A DNA stretch of 64,000 bases from Lottia gigantea (lineage: Eukaryota > Mollusca > Gastropoda > Lottiidae). How positions within the stretch are numbered: the first letter of the stretch is position 1; each line of letters starts with the position of its first letter. A program made the translations under genes and the position numbers. Shown here one piece after another: positions 35,735 through 48,489 of the stretch. Below the pieces are notes generated by a model. The model had not been told where the DNA came from, ran no database searches, and was given only the letters and a program-made list of their open reading frames with translations. The stretch covers positions 446,105-510,104 of the forward strand of contig NW_008710370.1 of the NCBI RefSeq assembly GCF_000327385.1, written 5' to 3'.

Positions 35735-38700
35735 ATGGCGGCCCCGAGTGATGGTGGCAGCAAAGATGAACTAAAAACACATTTTGGCACTCGTGAAGGG
35801 ACTTATACATTAATGCCATTGTCTGAATATTCTAAGCCATCACGTGTAGCATACAATGGACAAACAAACACACCCGTCAAAGTGTCATTTGTGAGAAATA
35901 CGGACGCAAATGGATCGCCTGTGGACAGAATTTGTTTCAATGTTGGCAGGGAATTGTTTGTTTACGTTTATAAAGGAGTCAAAAAGGTCAGTTGGATTGT
36001 GAATATCCCCTTCAATATTTGGTCCTTGTGCAACTCCTATAAACTAGATGCTATTCTTATTCAAAATGCAGCAGTCCTTGTTGAATCATTGCAATGATAT
36101 ACTAAGAAGGGGGATAACCCTCAATTAACTTTTTGACATTTCTAAGGAATGTCCCCTTTGAAAATATGTTTCACCTTCATAGGGCTATTAATAGATGTAT
36201 TAAAAAAAATGTATGTTGTGGTTTGATTCTTGGAAACAGATGCATTGCCCTTTCACAAACTTATTAGAGATGTATTATCTTGAACTCATTTGATGATGAT
36301 TTCTCAATTTTACTCTTGACAATGAAGACAGTCTTGTTTAACAATGAGTTGAATGACATTGTCATTATCTTTCTATTATTTTTAAGAAGAAAGACAGCAG
36401 AAATGCAAGTTTTTAGAAACATGAACATAGATCGCTAATTTTCAGTTCCTTTGCAGAATGAATATCCTACAGTACCTTGAGCCATTCAAGACTGTAATAC
36501 TTTCAATTAGAATGAGCATGAAATTTAAATTCTCGAACTTGATAAATAAAAGTATATTATCAATCAATGGTGTCATAACAACTATAAACTTACTCTATAG
36601 GATCTTTATATAATCCATTATCCATAAAATTATCAATAGAAAAATAGTAAATATTTTGGAAGGAGTTGTCGTTACAGTCAAGGCCAATATTGTGATTGTC
36701 TATGAAGCCAATAATATTTGCAAACCATTAATATTTCTGTTGTGAGTTTGTATAGCAGAAAAATCCAACTGGGGTAAAATGCCAACAGAAGGTGCCAACT
36801 GGTAAATTTTTTAACAAAAACTCAAAAACTGCCTATTTTGAGGCTACACTCAGTAATGTTACATGCCGGCCATGGTAATTAGTGTGTATTTCTATCTATA
36901 AAATCTATCTAATCTCACGTAAGTTACATACTGGTTAAAAATGATGGGTACAAATTGAAACAAAATTATGTTTCAAACAGGAAAATTGAAAATTATTATA
37001 AGGCTTATGCAGCACACTACATCATTAATCTTGACAGGGACAGTAAAGCAGGATGTAAAACTCTCTTTCATTTCATTCATCTCTGTCAACGTGTGTTTCA
37101 GGCTGCTGATCTAACAAAACCAGTAGATAAACGAATTTATAAAGCAACATTACCAACATGTCATGATTTTAATCCTGATTATATTTGGTCCGATAGTGTC
37201 TTGTTATTAGTAGGTTTTACTGCTGGTCAGGTACAACTAATAGATCCTATTAAAAAAGAAAATAGTAAACTTTATAACGAGGAGGTAAGTAGTGCAATTA
37301 TCTTTTTCATTTACAAATCAACAAGTCATTTACAGGCTGACAAATTTGTCAATTACAATAAAATGGTAATTAGCCCATACTAGAAGTAGTTGGATTTTCA
37401 TCTGCTAGGCTGCTGCTTGCTATGGGTTCAAATTCTCCTCAAGTTATGAAAAATTCTGATGCCACAACCAGTCAACCCATTTTCAGCTTTCAACCCTTAT
37501 CTCATTATCTGGAGAGAAATTATTGTATGTTATTGTAAATGTCAAAAGAAATTATCAGCTCACTTCATATGAAATTGACACCTATAAATTTTGTATGTTT
37601 TGATCCTTTTATGTTTTTCAGAGGTTAATAGATAAAACTAAAGTAACATGTATTAAATGGATACCCCAATCACGAAATCAATTTTTAGTTTCTCATGCTA
37701 GTGGACAAATGTATGTGTACAATGAAGATTTACCTTGTGGACCAACACCTCCCCATTATCAACCATTTAAAAATGGAGAGGGATTCTCTATATATACTTG
37801 TAAGACAAAAAGTACCAGAAATCCACTGTACAGGTGGATAGTGGGACAAGGTGCTATCCATGAGTTTGCCTTTTCGCCATGTTCTTTATATTTAGCCATA
37901 GTAAGCCAAGATGGCTACCTTCGTGTTTATAACTATAATTCTATGGAAATCCTAGGTTCTATGAAAAGCTATTTTGGAGGATTGTTGAGTGTGGCATGGT
38001 CACCTGATGGACGCTTTATAGTGACCGGTGGTGAAGACGATTTAGTGACTGTGTGGTCGTTTCATGAGCGACGAGTTGTTTGTCGAGGTCAGGGTCATAA
38101 ATCGTGGGTTAATGTGGTTTCTTTTGATTTTTACACCTCTTGTGTTTGTGATGATACAGGCTGTGATTTTAACGGTAGTGAAGAAGACTATCATTCGTCC
38201 AGGCATTGCCATTCTAAAGACTCTGGTGTTACCAAAACATCTGATTCAAATAGGAATTCATTGGACGGTAATGGTTTAAATATTACATCGTATAGATTTG
38301 GTTCTATAGGACAAGATACAATGATATGTTTATGGGATTTAACAGAAGACATCATTAAGCAATCAGCAGGAAGATCACGTAATAGTATTGCACCGTTGTC
38401 GAATTCAGCGAGTTGTTTACCTCGATGTAATAGCCTTCCCAATTCTCAGAAACGGAACTCTATAGGTAATGATGTGTCTGCTCATGTGGAGGGGTATAGT
38501 AATACAAACCAAATTCAAAATGCTGTGATGAACGCTTCAAATAAATTTGCCACCCTTTCAGTGGCTGATCGGAAAGAGAGCCAAGAAAAGAAAGAACATA
38601 AAAGAAATTTTAGTCTAGCAAGTAGGAATACAGATAAAGTAAATATGTTGAAATCAAATCATGTGAAACCAATAGATGACTCAATTAAATTGTTAGGGAC

Positions 38701-39358
38701 ACCATCATGTCCTAGATTAGATGAAGTACCAATGTTAGAACCTTTAGTTTATAAAAAGATAGCTCATGAACGCCTGACAGCACTAGTGTTCCGTGAAGAA
38801 TGTTTAGTAACAGCTTGTCAAGAAGGTTTAGTTTATACCTGGGCTAGACCTGGAAAGGTAAGTTCATAACTTCTCAGAATCTGATACCGATACCTTACCC
38901 TATATATATGTTGATAAATGCATGTTGATTTATCTAGTCTTCGATATCTATCCGTCCTGGCAGAGGGAAATACTAACTTGGTAACATGAAAGCCCAGGGT
39001 TCAATCTCAACAAAGGCCCTGTGCAATAAAGGGTGTGCAGTTCCCAATTCTCATGTAGGCAAATGTTTAGAACATTAACTTTGGGTAGTCTTCAAACTCT
39101 TTCCATTGATTTTACTGCTTTTTGTCAGATTGGTTCAGCATTTGGTCTTGATATTATTTAGTGATACTATTTCTAGCATTGGATCAAGGTTTCTATTTTC
39201 ATAATATTTTAAGAATGAAGGTCAAATGGATGCTGAAAATGCAACAGAGGACATCATTACAATGTCATAGACATGGTGTGTTGTCCCTTTGGTTCAATGG
39301 AATAACACAAAATATCCTCACAAATGTATTTGTATTTCTTTTTCAGGGTCATGAATGA
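35735..39358 (+). CDS. WDR20: WD repeat-containing protein 20
   Basis: Exons 35735-35986, 37102-37284, 37622-38857 and probably 39347-39358 give 560 residues against 569 in human. Matches include RICFNVGRELFVYVYKGVKK, DLTKPVDKRIYK, GFTAGQVQLIDPIKKE, YFGGLLSVAWSPDGRFIVTG, GEDDLVTVWSF and RFGSIGQDTMICLWDLTEDI. Near the C-terminus KIAHERLTALVF and VTACQEGLVYTW close the propeller. WDR20 forms a beta-propeller that activates the deubiquitinases USP12 and USP46 together with WDR48. The Ser-rich insert between about residues 295 and 360 matches the human low-complexity loop. Start is the ATG in an AACATGGCGG context. If the donor at 38858 is not used, the frame ends at 38869 instead. Confidence 0.95.
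36470..36650. repeat. Single arm of the repeat at 44490-44840
   Basis: TTAGAATGAGCATGAAATTT, CTTGATAAATAAAAGTATAT and GGTGTCATAACAACTATAAA resemble 44510-44620. It lies in WDR20 intron 1. Confidence 0.5.
37385..37460 (+). repeat. tRNA-like SINE head fragment
   Basis: GTAGTTGGATTTTCATCTGC and TATGGGTTCAAATTCTCCTC match the 8900-8995 fragment. It lies in WDR20 intron 2. Confidence 0.4.
38960..39070 (+). repeat. Possible SINE head fragment
   Basis: CCCAGGGTTCAATCTC resembles the B box of the SINE at 22158, and GGCCCTGTGCAATAAAGGGT its following body. Diverged and partial. Confidence 0.35.
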
Positions 39359-40150
39359 TTAAAGGTTATATTAGAACTTACTAGTGTTATCAGTATATAT
39401 ATATAATTCAACAGTATATAATATATATGAAATATGAATGGATACCTGTGCAATATATCTCTATAACATCATCTGCAATGCTGGGGCATTGTAAGGGCTA
39501 TATATAGCTAAACCAGGTTCTAACAATAGCAGTGATTGTATGGGGTTTAAAAAGACTGTAGAGAAAAAATGTAGGGTACAAGTTATAAGTTTTTACCATT
39601 TTTATTTAAAGTGTCATTTTATTTAACGGTGCTTGTTCAAAGATTGTCCCAACTCTTATACAACTTAAATTATATTTTACTATTCCATTGTGAAATCGTG
39701 AAACACCCTTTGGAAAATGGTTGAATAGAAAAGCTTAGCTTCTTTGTTTATGCTGACTCTTAGCTCTTGATTTTTTCTTTCTAATAAAATCTAAAAGAAT
39801 GCTCTCCATTCCAAACATTTCAATCAAATTATGAACAAGAAAGTTAATAACTATTTGAATATACTTCTTGGAGGGCTGCTTTAACTTTAGGTTTTCTGCA
39901 ATGAAGCTAGAAATTTGAACCTTATCTGGCTCTGAAATGTAACTGGTATTTAGTGCTTTCAATTCAAAACCAATTTATATCTTTTCTTATTGAAAATTAA
40001 TATGACAATTTTTATGTTTTCTAAAATTTATATATTCTCTTTATGCTAGTAGATAATTTTTAAATTGTTTTCTTATTAAGCTTCTTTTTTTATCATTTAT
40101 AATTAATGTATAATATTAAAATACAGATCTATAGATATTTCGTTTAGTTT

Positions 40151-40588
40151 ATTTTCTGTGGGTTACTTCACTCCTACCTTTGTCTGACTGCATATGAAAT
40201 ATTGTAGTCAACCAAAAAGCAGAGTTTGTGTATGACTAAAAATGTTCACCTCTAAACGAAGAATAGATGGAATTTAACTGAGTCACAAAATAGTCCCTTA
40301 TACTTTATAGATATAACCTTGCTCATTGAATTTTCAGGAACTTTGATTTTGGGCTTCCAAACATGATTTTGAAAGAAAACAGACATATTGATGGGACAAA
40401 TATCAAGAAATGTTTGAATATTGTCAAGCCACACTCTGAAAATACTAATGGGAGCTAGGGACAAGCAAGCTTTGGGCTGTTTAGCAAAATTAATGCTTTA
40501 CATAGTGAACCCAGGGCTTGACAAGCTCCTAATAGCATTTGATTGATACTATTTTTAATCATATTGAGTGAAGTAACCCACAGAAAAT
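40151..40588. repeat. 438-bp MITE with perfect 23-bp inverted ends
   Basis: Positions 40151-40173 (ATTTTCTGTGGGTTACTTCA then CTC) are the exact reverse complement of 40566-40588. Identity stops sharply inside. Perfect ends imply a recent insertion. Target-site duplication is not clear. Confidence 0.85.
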
Positions 40589-41269
40589 GTACATGTCTCT
40601 AGCTTTTTGGACAGGTTCAACCAAATTTAGTAACTTTATTTCTGAACTATAGTTGTAAAGATTTATATTATTAGATAGATGGACAACATTCCTGCATTTG
40701 TCCCATTTCTGACCTTGTGGACCTCGATCCATTTTGAAATCTTGCTCATCTATTTTCAATCCACATAGGGGTAGGGAAATTCTAAATAGAGCTATCTATG
40801 AAAGATTATTGTTTCCAGAATATTTTTAAGTTGGAATGTTAAAATGACAACTCGTCTTTTAAATATACTCTGTGATATATAGAAAAGACATATATAGAAA
40901 TGGTGAGTAAATTTCATAGTTTTGAAGTATTTTTGAAGGAATTATGCAATTTTCATACATTTCTTGAACTTCTGAAGACTACATATTTTCAAGACTAAAA
41001 TCAATTCTCCAAAATGGCGCATCTGTCCCTTTAAAATTCAATTCTGATAAGATCTAAGGTCAATAGGAAAAAAAATTGAGTTGTAGAACCTTTGTGCGAT
41101 TTCTGCACATTTTTTTGTATTAAACCTGTGTGATTCAACTGTGATTTTTATGCATGATTTGATTTTTTTTAATTATTAGCATAATAAAGTACATAATTAT
41201 TTCAATTTCAAGAACCCTGATCATACTATAATCATATTTCTAAATCCATAAATAAGCTCAACTATTCTG

Positions 41270-41525
41270 AATCTAGATTTTTAACAAATCTGAATCCAGA
41301 TTGACAACTTAACTCTACAAATCTGAATCTAGATAAATGACTAAACTAAAAAAATCTGAATCTAGATAAATGACTAAACTAAAAAAAATATGAGTTGAGA
41401 TTAAAACTGAACTCAACTATTCTTAATCAAGATTAAAACTGAACTCAACTATTCTTAATCAAGATTAAAACTGATGCTATTCTTAATCAAGATTAAAACT
41501 GAACTCAACTATTCTTAATTTTGAC
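41270..41525. repeat. Short degenerate tandem repeats
   Basis: Units with AATCTGAATCTAGATAAATG occur at 41325-41385. They are followed by about four copies of a ~31-base unit, AACTCAACTATTCTTAATCA plus AGATTAAAACTG. No coding potential. Confidence 0.75.
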
Positions 41526-42057
41526 TAATATGAATCCAGATTAAAATGAAAACTCCTCTAATTAAAGTAGTGTTTCTTTCAATGTTAAATTGTCTAAGAC
41601 ATACCAATATTATAATTATTTCCAGAAATTTTATGGAAAGTCAAATTTGCATAAAAATTCGACTTGGCGTCTTTAGAACTCAAAGACTCTAGAATATATT
41701 CAACAACTAGCTTTTGTGAACTGAAAATGAAAATCAAAACCATTAATTCATTTCACAAAAAAATATGTTTTGTATCAAATTTTTTCCCTCTTTGAGTTTA
41801 TTGTTGTCAATTTTGACAGGATTAAGAACGAACAGTTGAAATATGTCTTTCATTTCTGAAAATAACTTGAAACAGAGTTTATAAATCTATTATCAATCTA
41901 ATTATGTTGAAATAAAAATCTGTTCTTCATTCAGAAATATAAATCATGCTATAAAGCAGGAAATTATTGCACCATCAAGATTTTTCTCAACACAAATCTA
42001 TTTGAATAACTTGTTCTTGGAGAATGTAGTAGTTTGTATAAAAGACAATTTAATCAT

Positions 42058-42325
42058 TTTTATACGCCCACATCTCTCTGTAAGGACGAATATTGTCGGC
42101 ACCCCTGTCTGTCCATCGGTATGTGTATACATTTTCATAAAACGAAGATCGAGTTCGAATTTGAGCTATTTTCGACCTTTAGAAGCAGAATTATTGCCCT
42201 TGCCCCAAAATCTTGAATATGCTATTACTCTCTTAGTTTTCAACTGATTTTGATGAAACTTAAAATGGATGTTTCGTTTTTACCATACGCATGCCGTGGT
42301 GGGCGTATATGACTGTGGTCTACTA
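42058..42325 (-). repeat. TATACGCCCAC-family repeat, inverted
   Basis: TATACGCCCAC at 42061-42071 and GTGGGCGTATA at 42299-42309 form a perfect 11-base inverted pair. Conserved sequence continues to CTGTGGTCTACTATCTTAC at the right. The body AGCTATTTTCGACCTTTAGA and GGGGCAAG complement is the reverse of 29441-29735. Confidence 0.8.
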
Positions 42326-44489
42326 TCTTACTTCATATTGATAAATTTCAATAACTCCTAATTCATCTGCAATAAAGGAAGGCATTGCCTGTATGAGGCA
42401 ACAGTTTAATTATGCGCTTAATTTTGCCACTTCTGCTAGTATGCTTTAATTGCAATCTGATTAGAAGTCAAAATTTCATTCTAAAAAGTATTAGTAACAG
42501 CTGATAACTGATATTTATCAGTACTTTTGACTTTGTCCTATAGAGTTTTTTTTTATCAAAGTGATAAGTGTTAAAGGTAACTTACGTTATATCAGTGGAT
42601 GTAGCCAATGATTAGAAAGTTGTGGTCTTTGATATTGAATGACCTGATTATTTATGATATGATATAATAAATTATATGATATTTTAAAAATTTTTATTAT
42701 AATCAAAAAATGTATCTGATAATATTTACTAAAGAGGTAATAATATACTATTGTTAAAGCCAAATATGTAGTTTACACTGTATTTATTTTTAGTTTAAAG
42801 GCATAGGTAGAAAGTTTAGTTGAATATTCATTGAAGCTACAAGACATTAGAAATATATATTTAGAGTTTAGAAAACACTTTTTATTTATCAAAGCTGACT
42901 GTCCAGCAGCCTGAAAATTCCTAAAAAAAATCCGAATTTTTTTCAGTTTGGCTAAAATTCCTTAAAATGTTCAAATCAAGGGGAAATTCTAAAAAAAATC
43001 CTGATTTTTTTCTGTCAATTCCTAATTATTTTGTATTTCTACTTGTTGGGCGATCTTTATACGCCGTCGATCAATCAAATCAAACCTAATTTTTGAAATA
43101 AACCCCAAAATTTTGGTCATTGAGTGCTGGACAGCCTGTCAATAGCTTAGATAGAGCGTATTTGTAATTTATATGCTTTCTTGAAGTCAAAACTCTAAAC
43201 CCAGCAAGCCAATTACCATTCTTTGATCAATTGTACTTAAATAATGGCTATAGCAATAGCAATTGCAATCTTTAAAGAATCAAGTTCATCAAATATTTAG
43301 TTTTTGATGATTCTAATTTGGCAAGAACAAACCACGCCTTGATTTAAATTTAAAGATAAGAATATTGGCTTTCTGGATCTCACGAGTTAATACTTTAAGT
43401 TGAAGTTAGATGTATCTTTTTGGGCGATGCTTTGGGAACTTAAATGCAAAAAATCATGTTCAAAGTAGTGTTTCATTAAGTTTACTGTTATTGTCGTGCT
43501 CATTTCAGACTTCATAACCAGTTAACCAGACATCATTTGTAAGAAATGCACAACAGTCTTTGTAAATATTTTATACTATTTAAAGTATATAGATCTCTTC
43601 ATTTTTGTTTTGCTCAGTAATAGAGGTCAATTTCAGCCATTTGTATCAATTTTTAGAATTCAAATCTTAAATCTAGTTGCGGAAGAATTTATTTGAAAAA
43701 TATGGAATTTTACTTCTGCCATTCGCTGTGTTTGTGTTTTCAGTGGCAAAAATGTCATGAAATCTGCATGAAGAGTTTAAATGAAGAAATTGATCTCTAA
43801 GATTTAGTAAAACAAAATTTTGACGATTATACATGTATTCCTTTAAGATTGAAGACACCCTTTTCTATATTTTATCACTAAATAATAAATATGCACACCT
43901 GTGAATTTAAAACTTACTGAATTTACTATATTTTATACTAGTATGTGTTTGTGTTGCACATTTTTCTTTATTATAACAAATACAAAATTTATAAAAAACC
44001 AAAACAATCTTGATTGATTGTCTTAAATCATAGGATCAAATAAGAAACCATCATATAAAAAAGTTTGAACTTTTTTTAAAATTAAAACCATATATTAAAG
44101 AAATGTAGAGTAATACTTTAATTTTTCAAGTTTATTTTTCAATAATAGATGAATTCATTTTTCTTTTAAATTTTCATAAGAGATTTTTTGACTGATTTTC
44201 TTAGCATATTGTGCAAGTTTTACTTTCTGTTACATAACCTCGAAGCTGAATTCATTTTGCTTAATTTAGAAGATGATGGTCGAATGATGCAACAAAATTC
44301 AAAAAATATAGTTTAAGATGAATCAAAATAATTCATAAGGTTGTTGGACAAGTCCATGACAACGGATGTTGCCTAATTAAAGCTATATGTTTATTTAATG
44401 CTGGTGTAATTAAGCCTGGAGAATCATTTAAATGCTGACCGCTTAAGTCTGGACAATTATTCTTAATTGGATTGAACAATAAGTCTGAT

Positions 44490-44840
44490 ATTGCTTTAAA
44501 AGTACTACATCTTAGAATGAACATAAAATTTAAGAATTTTAAACTTGGCTAATAAGAGCATATTTTATTCATCAGTAAATATACTTGGTGTCATAAATAA
44601 CATAACAGGATTCTTATGTAATCCGATAAATCCAAAAAACTTAGTAATTATCCATAAATATGCAATTAACTATTGAAAAATGCTTAATATTAAGATCAAC
44701 TTACCAATTTTCCAGGGATTCTGTTGTAACTTTATGACACCAGGTAAATTCACTGATGAATATATACTCATATTGACCATTCTTGAGAACTTAAATTTTA
44801 TGTTTATTTTAAGATGTAGTATCACTTTAACACCTGTATA
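44490..44840. repeat. Imperfect inverted-repeat element
   Basis: The left arm has ACTACATCTTAGAATGAACA, TAAAATTTAAG, CATCAGTAAATATAC and GGTGTCATAAA. The right arm has the complements CACCAGGTAAATTCACTGAT, CTTAAATTTTATGTTTATTT and AAGATGTAGTATCA. The arms are about 120 bases each. A single-arm relative is at 36470-36650. Confidence 0.65.
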
Positions 44841-45778
44841 TGGTAAAGGGTATACTACAGTAGCTAATTGTTAATGTTTGCTGATCGAATCAGAACCAAG
44901 ATTGTAAAGAAATTGTTTTTAGTTTTAATTTATTAATGACTAATTATTGTATTATAATAATCTTGTTAATTAGATAATCTTAAAGAATAATCTATTTTAT
45001 GTATATAGTATTATATAAATAAATATATAACAAAATGCATTCTAGAAGATTAAGTGATTATTGTTAATTCTTAATCTCTTCAATGAAGATTTCTATTGTT
45101 TTCAAATTTTGCTTGTCACAAACATAGAAATTATGAGAAAATAAATTCCTATTTAAACATAATTTTTTTTTTTTTTCACATAATACTTTTTAAAAGACAA
45201 AGAGGTGGCTGAAGCGTGATAAAAAGAAAAAAAAGAATTTTTGGTCCTGGTCATAGGGAAAATTTCTGTTATGATTTTTGTTACACGAATGTGCTCTCAA
45301 AAAAGTTCCTACGAGCTACAACATCAGATAATTGGAATGCTTAAATTGTAGAAGTGCTTGGATCTTTTTGGGGGTTTGATAATGAAACTGAGTGAAGAAT
45401 TAATTGTAGTCTGACATTTTACCCTAAAGTTAACTCCCTTACTACAGAGGGCGCACCGATAAGCCACGAAACTGAAAGTAGAATTTGTAAACAAGAAAAT
45501 TAAGTAAGTAATCATTTTTTCCTGATTCTACAACTTATGCGAAAGAACTAATTTATTAAATTCTACAGATCATAACAGACGACTGCGTCACGCTCATCAC
45601 TTAACTATAACATTTGAAAATTGGAAGTCAATGTGAATGAAATGTCAATGCCGGGCGGGAATAATTGAAATAAAAACGAAAACGTGAATGAGCTTGTTTT
45701 ACTTATTATGACAGTGCCAGTTATGATTTCATTATCGTCCAGTATTTTTCTTATTTTCTTTGAAAGGCAGACGCAATC

Positions 45779-47612
45779 ATGGTAAGCTTTCTAATGTGTT
45801 TTATTTGATATATATTCATATGATTATGAAATCTTTAGTCTTTGGATTTAAGTCAGATCTGGCTGTGAAATTTGAATTTCAAGTTAAAAAGGAAAGTTGA
45901 AATCTACAGTGAGTGGCAACAAACTTGAGACAGAGGAACTATTTCTTAGAGAGATTTTGCTAATCCATCAATCACAAATTGTGACCTAAGCTAGGAATAC
46001 ATCCTATGAGAATTGAACAATATTAGATGTCCTATAACTAACTTTATCTACCGTCAATGAAGTGACTACATACCTATATAACACGAAAAAAGCCTTATCA
46101 AAACTTGTGCCTGTCTGTGGCTTATGCAGACAATTTTATTGTTTTTTTCAGAAACAAGAGGTAATAAAAATGGTTGGGAAAAAGTCAGAATATCAGAAGC
46201 AATTTTCACCTGCCATTTTAACAAAACACATACCAATTTATCAAGACAATTTAGCATGTCGTATTAGGAGACGTGATCAACAGTTTGCGCACACATCTAT
46301 AGCTTGGGACAGTTGTTCTGATTCCACATCAGAAGATGATGTCAAAGAAATTCAGCATAAACTAGAAGAGTTAAAACTCAAAGAAAAACAAGAAGCTTTA
46401 ATACGTAAAAAGGAAGAAAAAAGGACTAAGTCTCCAGCCAAAGTTGATAAGTGTATAGAAACACATTTGAGTTTATCAGGCGATGAAGATGAAGAGTTAT
46501 ATAATGGTGATTTTGAAAAGATCAGAAAGTCTGATTTTGGTGAGATTAAGCTTATGGTATAATATATGAATGTTGAAATAGTTTCTTTTTTATCTTGAAT
46601 AAACAATTATGTGCATAGGACTCAGAATCGATTACCAAATTGAAACCTATTTTCGAAAGCAGGCTACATAGATCAATAATCAAAATTTTTATTTTTGATT
46701 TCTTCTACATACTTAAAAAAAAGGTTAAAATTGTGTAATTCCCTAGGTAGCACCATTAGACAACTTTTCTGTGTTACATCCTTTTTGTAATAGTGAAAAT
46801 CTCTTGATGATAAAGGCAAGGAAATAATGCCATTATGTTTTCTTTGTAGGTAAAACTAAAGTGATACATGGTAAAAAGAAAATAAAAAGACCAGATCAAA
46901 GTAAGAAAATACCTAAAGGTTCCAGAACACATACAGTGAAAGCTTCCAGACCATCTACTGCCCCTAGTAAACAGTCAGTCAGACGACCTAGGACACCTTT
47001 TGTATCATATGGAGCTGGAGATGGTGATAGATATAGTGGAAAATTATGGACACATAACGTTTTAGCTGATACAGATGTAAGTTTTACAAGTTTCAATTTC
47101 AGGCTTTAAAAATCTTGTGGCTTAAACTATTTGCTATAAGCATATGTTGAGTATGTGTAAAATCTTTTAATCACTTGAGATAAATGACAAAAGTAATAAA
47201 AATGTTAGAAGTCAACACCTTCCATGATGAAAATAAGAAGCACCAAGAGCGCTGCCTGTTAAAACAATTTAGAATATTGTTTAAAACCTGAAGTTAATAA
47301 AAATTTTGAAAGACATTCCTTTATTTTTGAATACATATCTTACGTAATATCCTGTTTTTTTTTTTCAAGGTATATCCAGCAGCATTAAGAGCCAAAGAAA
47401 AACATGAAGAAGAAATGAGGAAGAAGGTTGAAAAGCATGATAAATATGTATGGTTAGATGACAGAAAGAAAAATGCCATATTAAAACTGATGAAGAAAGA
47501 GACTGGAGATTGGGATACAGAATATAAGAGACATTATCCAGCCTATGATAAAGTTATATATGAACGGGCATTATCAGCACGACCAGATAGCTCATGTCGT
47601 AGAGAATATTGA
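45779..47612 (+). CDS. CCSAP: Centriole, cilia and spindle-associated protein
   Basis: Exons 45779-45781, 46152-46539, 46850-47076 and 47370-47612 give 286 residues against 270 in human. The N-terminus KKSEYQKQF matches human VKSEYMKRY, followed by an acidic serine cluster (SCSDSTSEDD; human GSSEDSASSESS). The middle is Lys/Arg-rich with TPFVSYGAGDG and WTHNV (human HPFALYGWGE and KTHNV). The C-terminus has PAALRAKEKHEEEMRKK (human ESALRAKNRRQVEKRK) and ends near EYKRHYPAYD. The family binds spindle and ciliary microtubules. The initiator ATG forms the last three bases of exon 1; an internal Met at 46170 is an alternative start. The neighbour RAB4 is also its neighbour in human. Confidence 0.85.
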
Positions 47613-47706
47613 TATATTGTTTATATTTACATCATTTTCATTTCATTGTGCAGAGCAACCTACTATTTCGCTTTAATTCTATATAAAATAATTTGATACT
47701 AACTGA

Positions 47707-47935
47707 TTAAAGGGATACACACTTAAGATGTGTATTTGAGACACTGAAATCACTAATTTGGCCCATTCCTATATTCAATAAGATGTCTGTGGTTCCTGCA
47801 ATTCCATTGAAGCTAAACATTTTATGCTGTCACTAACCCAAAGGTTCTTATATATAATTAACAGATTTTATGACAGTGACATCACAATATTCTTAGTTTG
47901 AGTGGAATTGCCATATGGAATGACTTGATGCAACA
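47707..47935. repeat. Palindromic MITE, diverged copy
   Basis: Begins TTAAAGGGATACACAC and contains TGTCTGTGGTTCCTGCAATT and CTTAGTTTGAGTGGAATTGC. The right end is degraded. Confidence 0.65.
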
Positions 47936-48489
47936 AAATCAAAATATTTTTGTATAACGGTACATCAAGGAATGGTTGAAATCATGAATACAAATAGTTT
48001 CAATTTATTTAGGCAGATAAAATAGTATTGAACACAATAGAGGGTGGGTATGCATAGTTTCAATAACTATTTATGTTAAGATAGACTATATGTAAATGGA
48101 AATTATTTTATGTTCATCTTCTTGATAGTACTAATCATTAAAATGATATGTTGTGCCTTTATTCTGAATTTAAGTTCCTACTTAATTCGATTGTAGCTAT
48201 CTCATGGTTATTGCCAAGATATGTTGAACATCTTTGAAAAGAACATAGCCTTCTATTAACCTGATAAAGTGGACTATATTTGCTTTACCTAATAGTAAAC
48301 CTCAACTTCAGCTGTGAATTAGTTTACAGGATGAAAATCTGAACCATGTAAATTCCCAAATTGTTGTGTTTTTAGACCTCCCATTTAATAGTAAGCTCTT
48401 GCAGAATTTTTTCATCATGTTTTTATTTATGAGCTTATTTTAGTGTCTGAGACAGTTTCTTTTTCGAACCATTTCTTTTACTGTTTATT

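Larger units (their letters stand above)
39359..45778. other. Gene-poor AT-rich region between WDR20 and CCSAP
   Basis: I see no supportable coding exon in 6.4 kb. The stretch holds the perfect-ended MITE at 40151-40588, a short tandem array at 41270-41525, an inverted TATACGCCCAC-family repeat at 42058-42325 and an inverted-repeat element at 44490-44840. A 75-residue minus-strand frame at 39735-39962 is Lys-rich at its end and unrecognised. Confidence 0.55.

Noticed and set aside
39735-39962. 75-residue Lys-rich minus-strand frame
   Set aside because: It lies in repeat-rich intergenic DNA without splice or homology support.
46062-46151. Upstream extension of the CCSAP exon 2 frame to an ATG at 46062
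   Set aside because: The stretch before 46152 is intronic: a T-rich tract and CAG acceptor precede the conserved coding part, and an ATG-donor exon lies at 45779.
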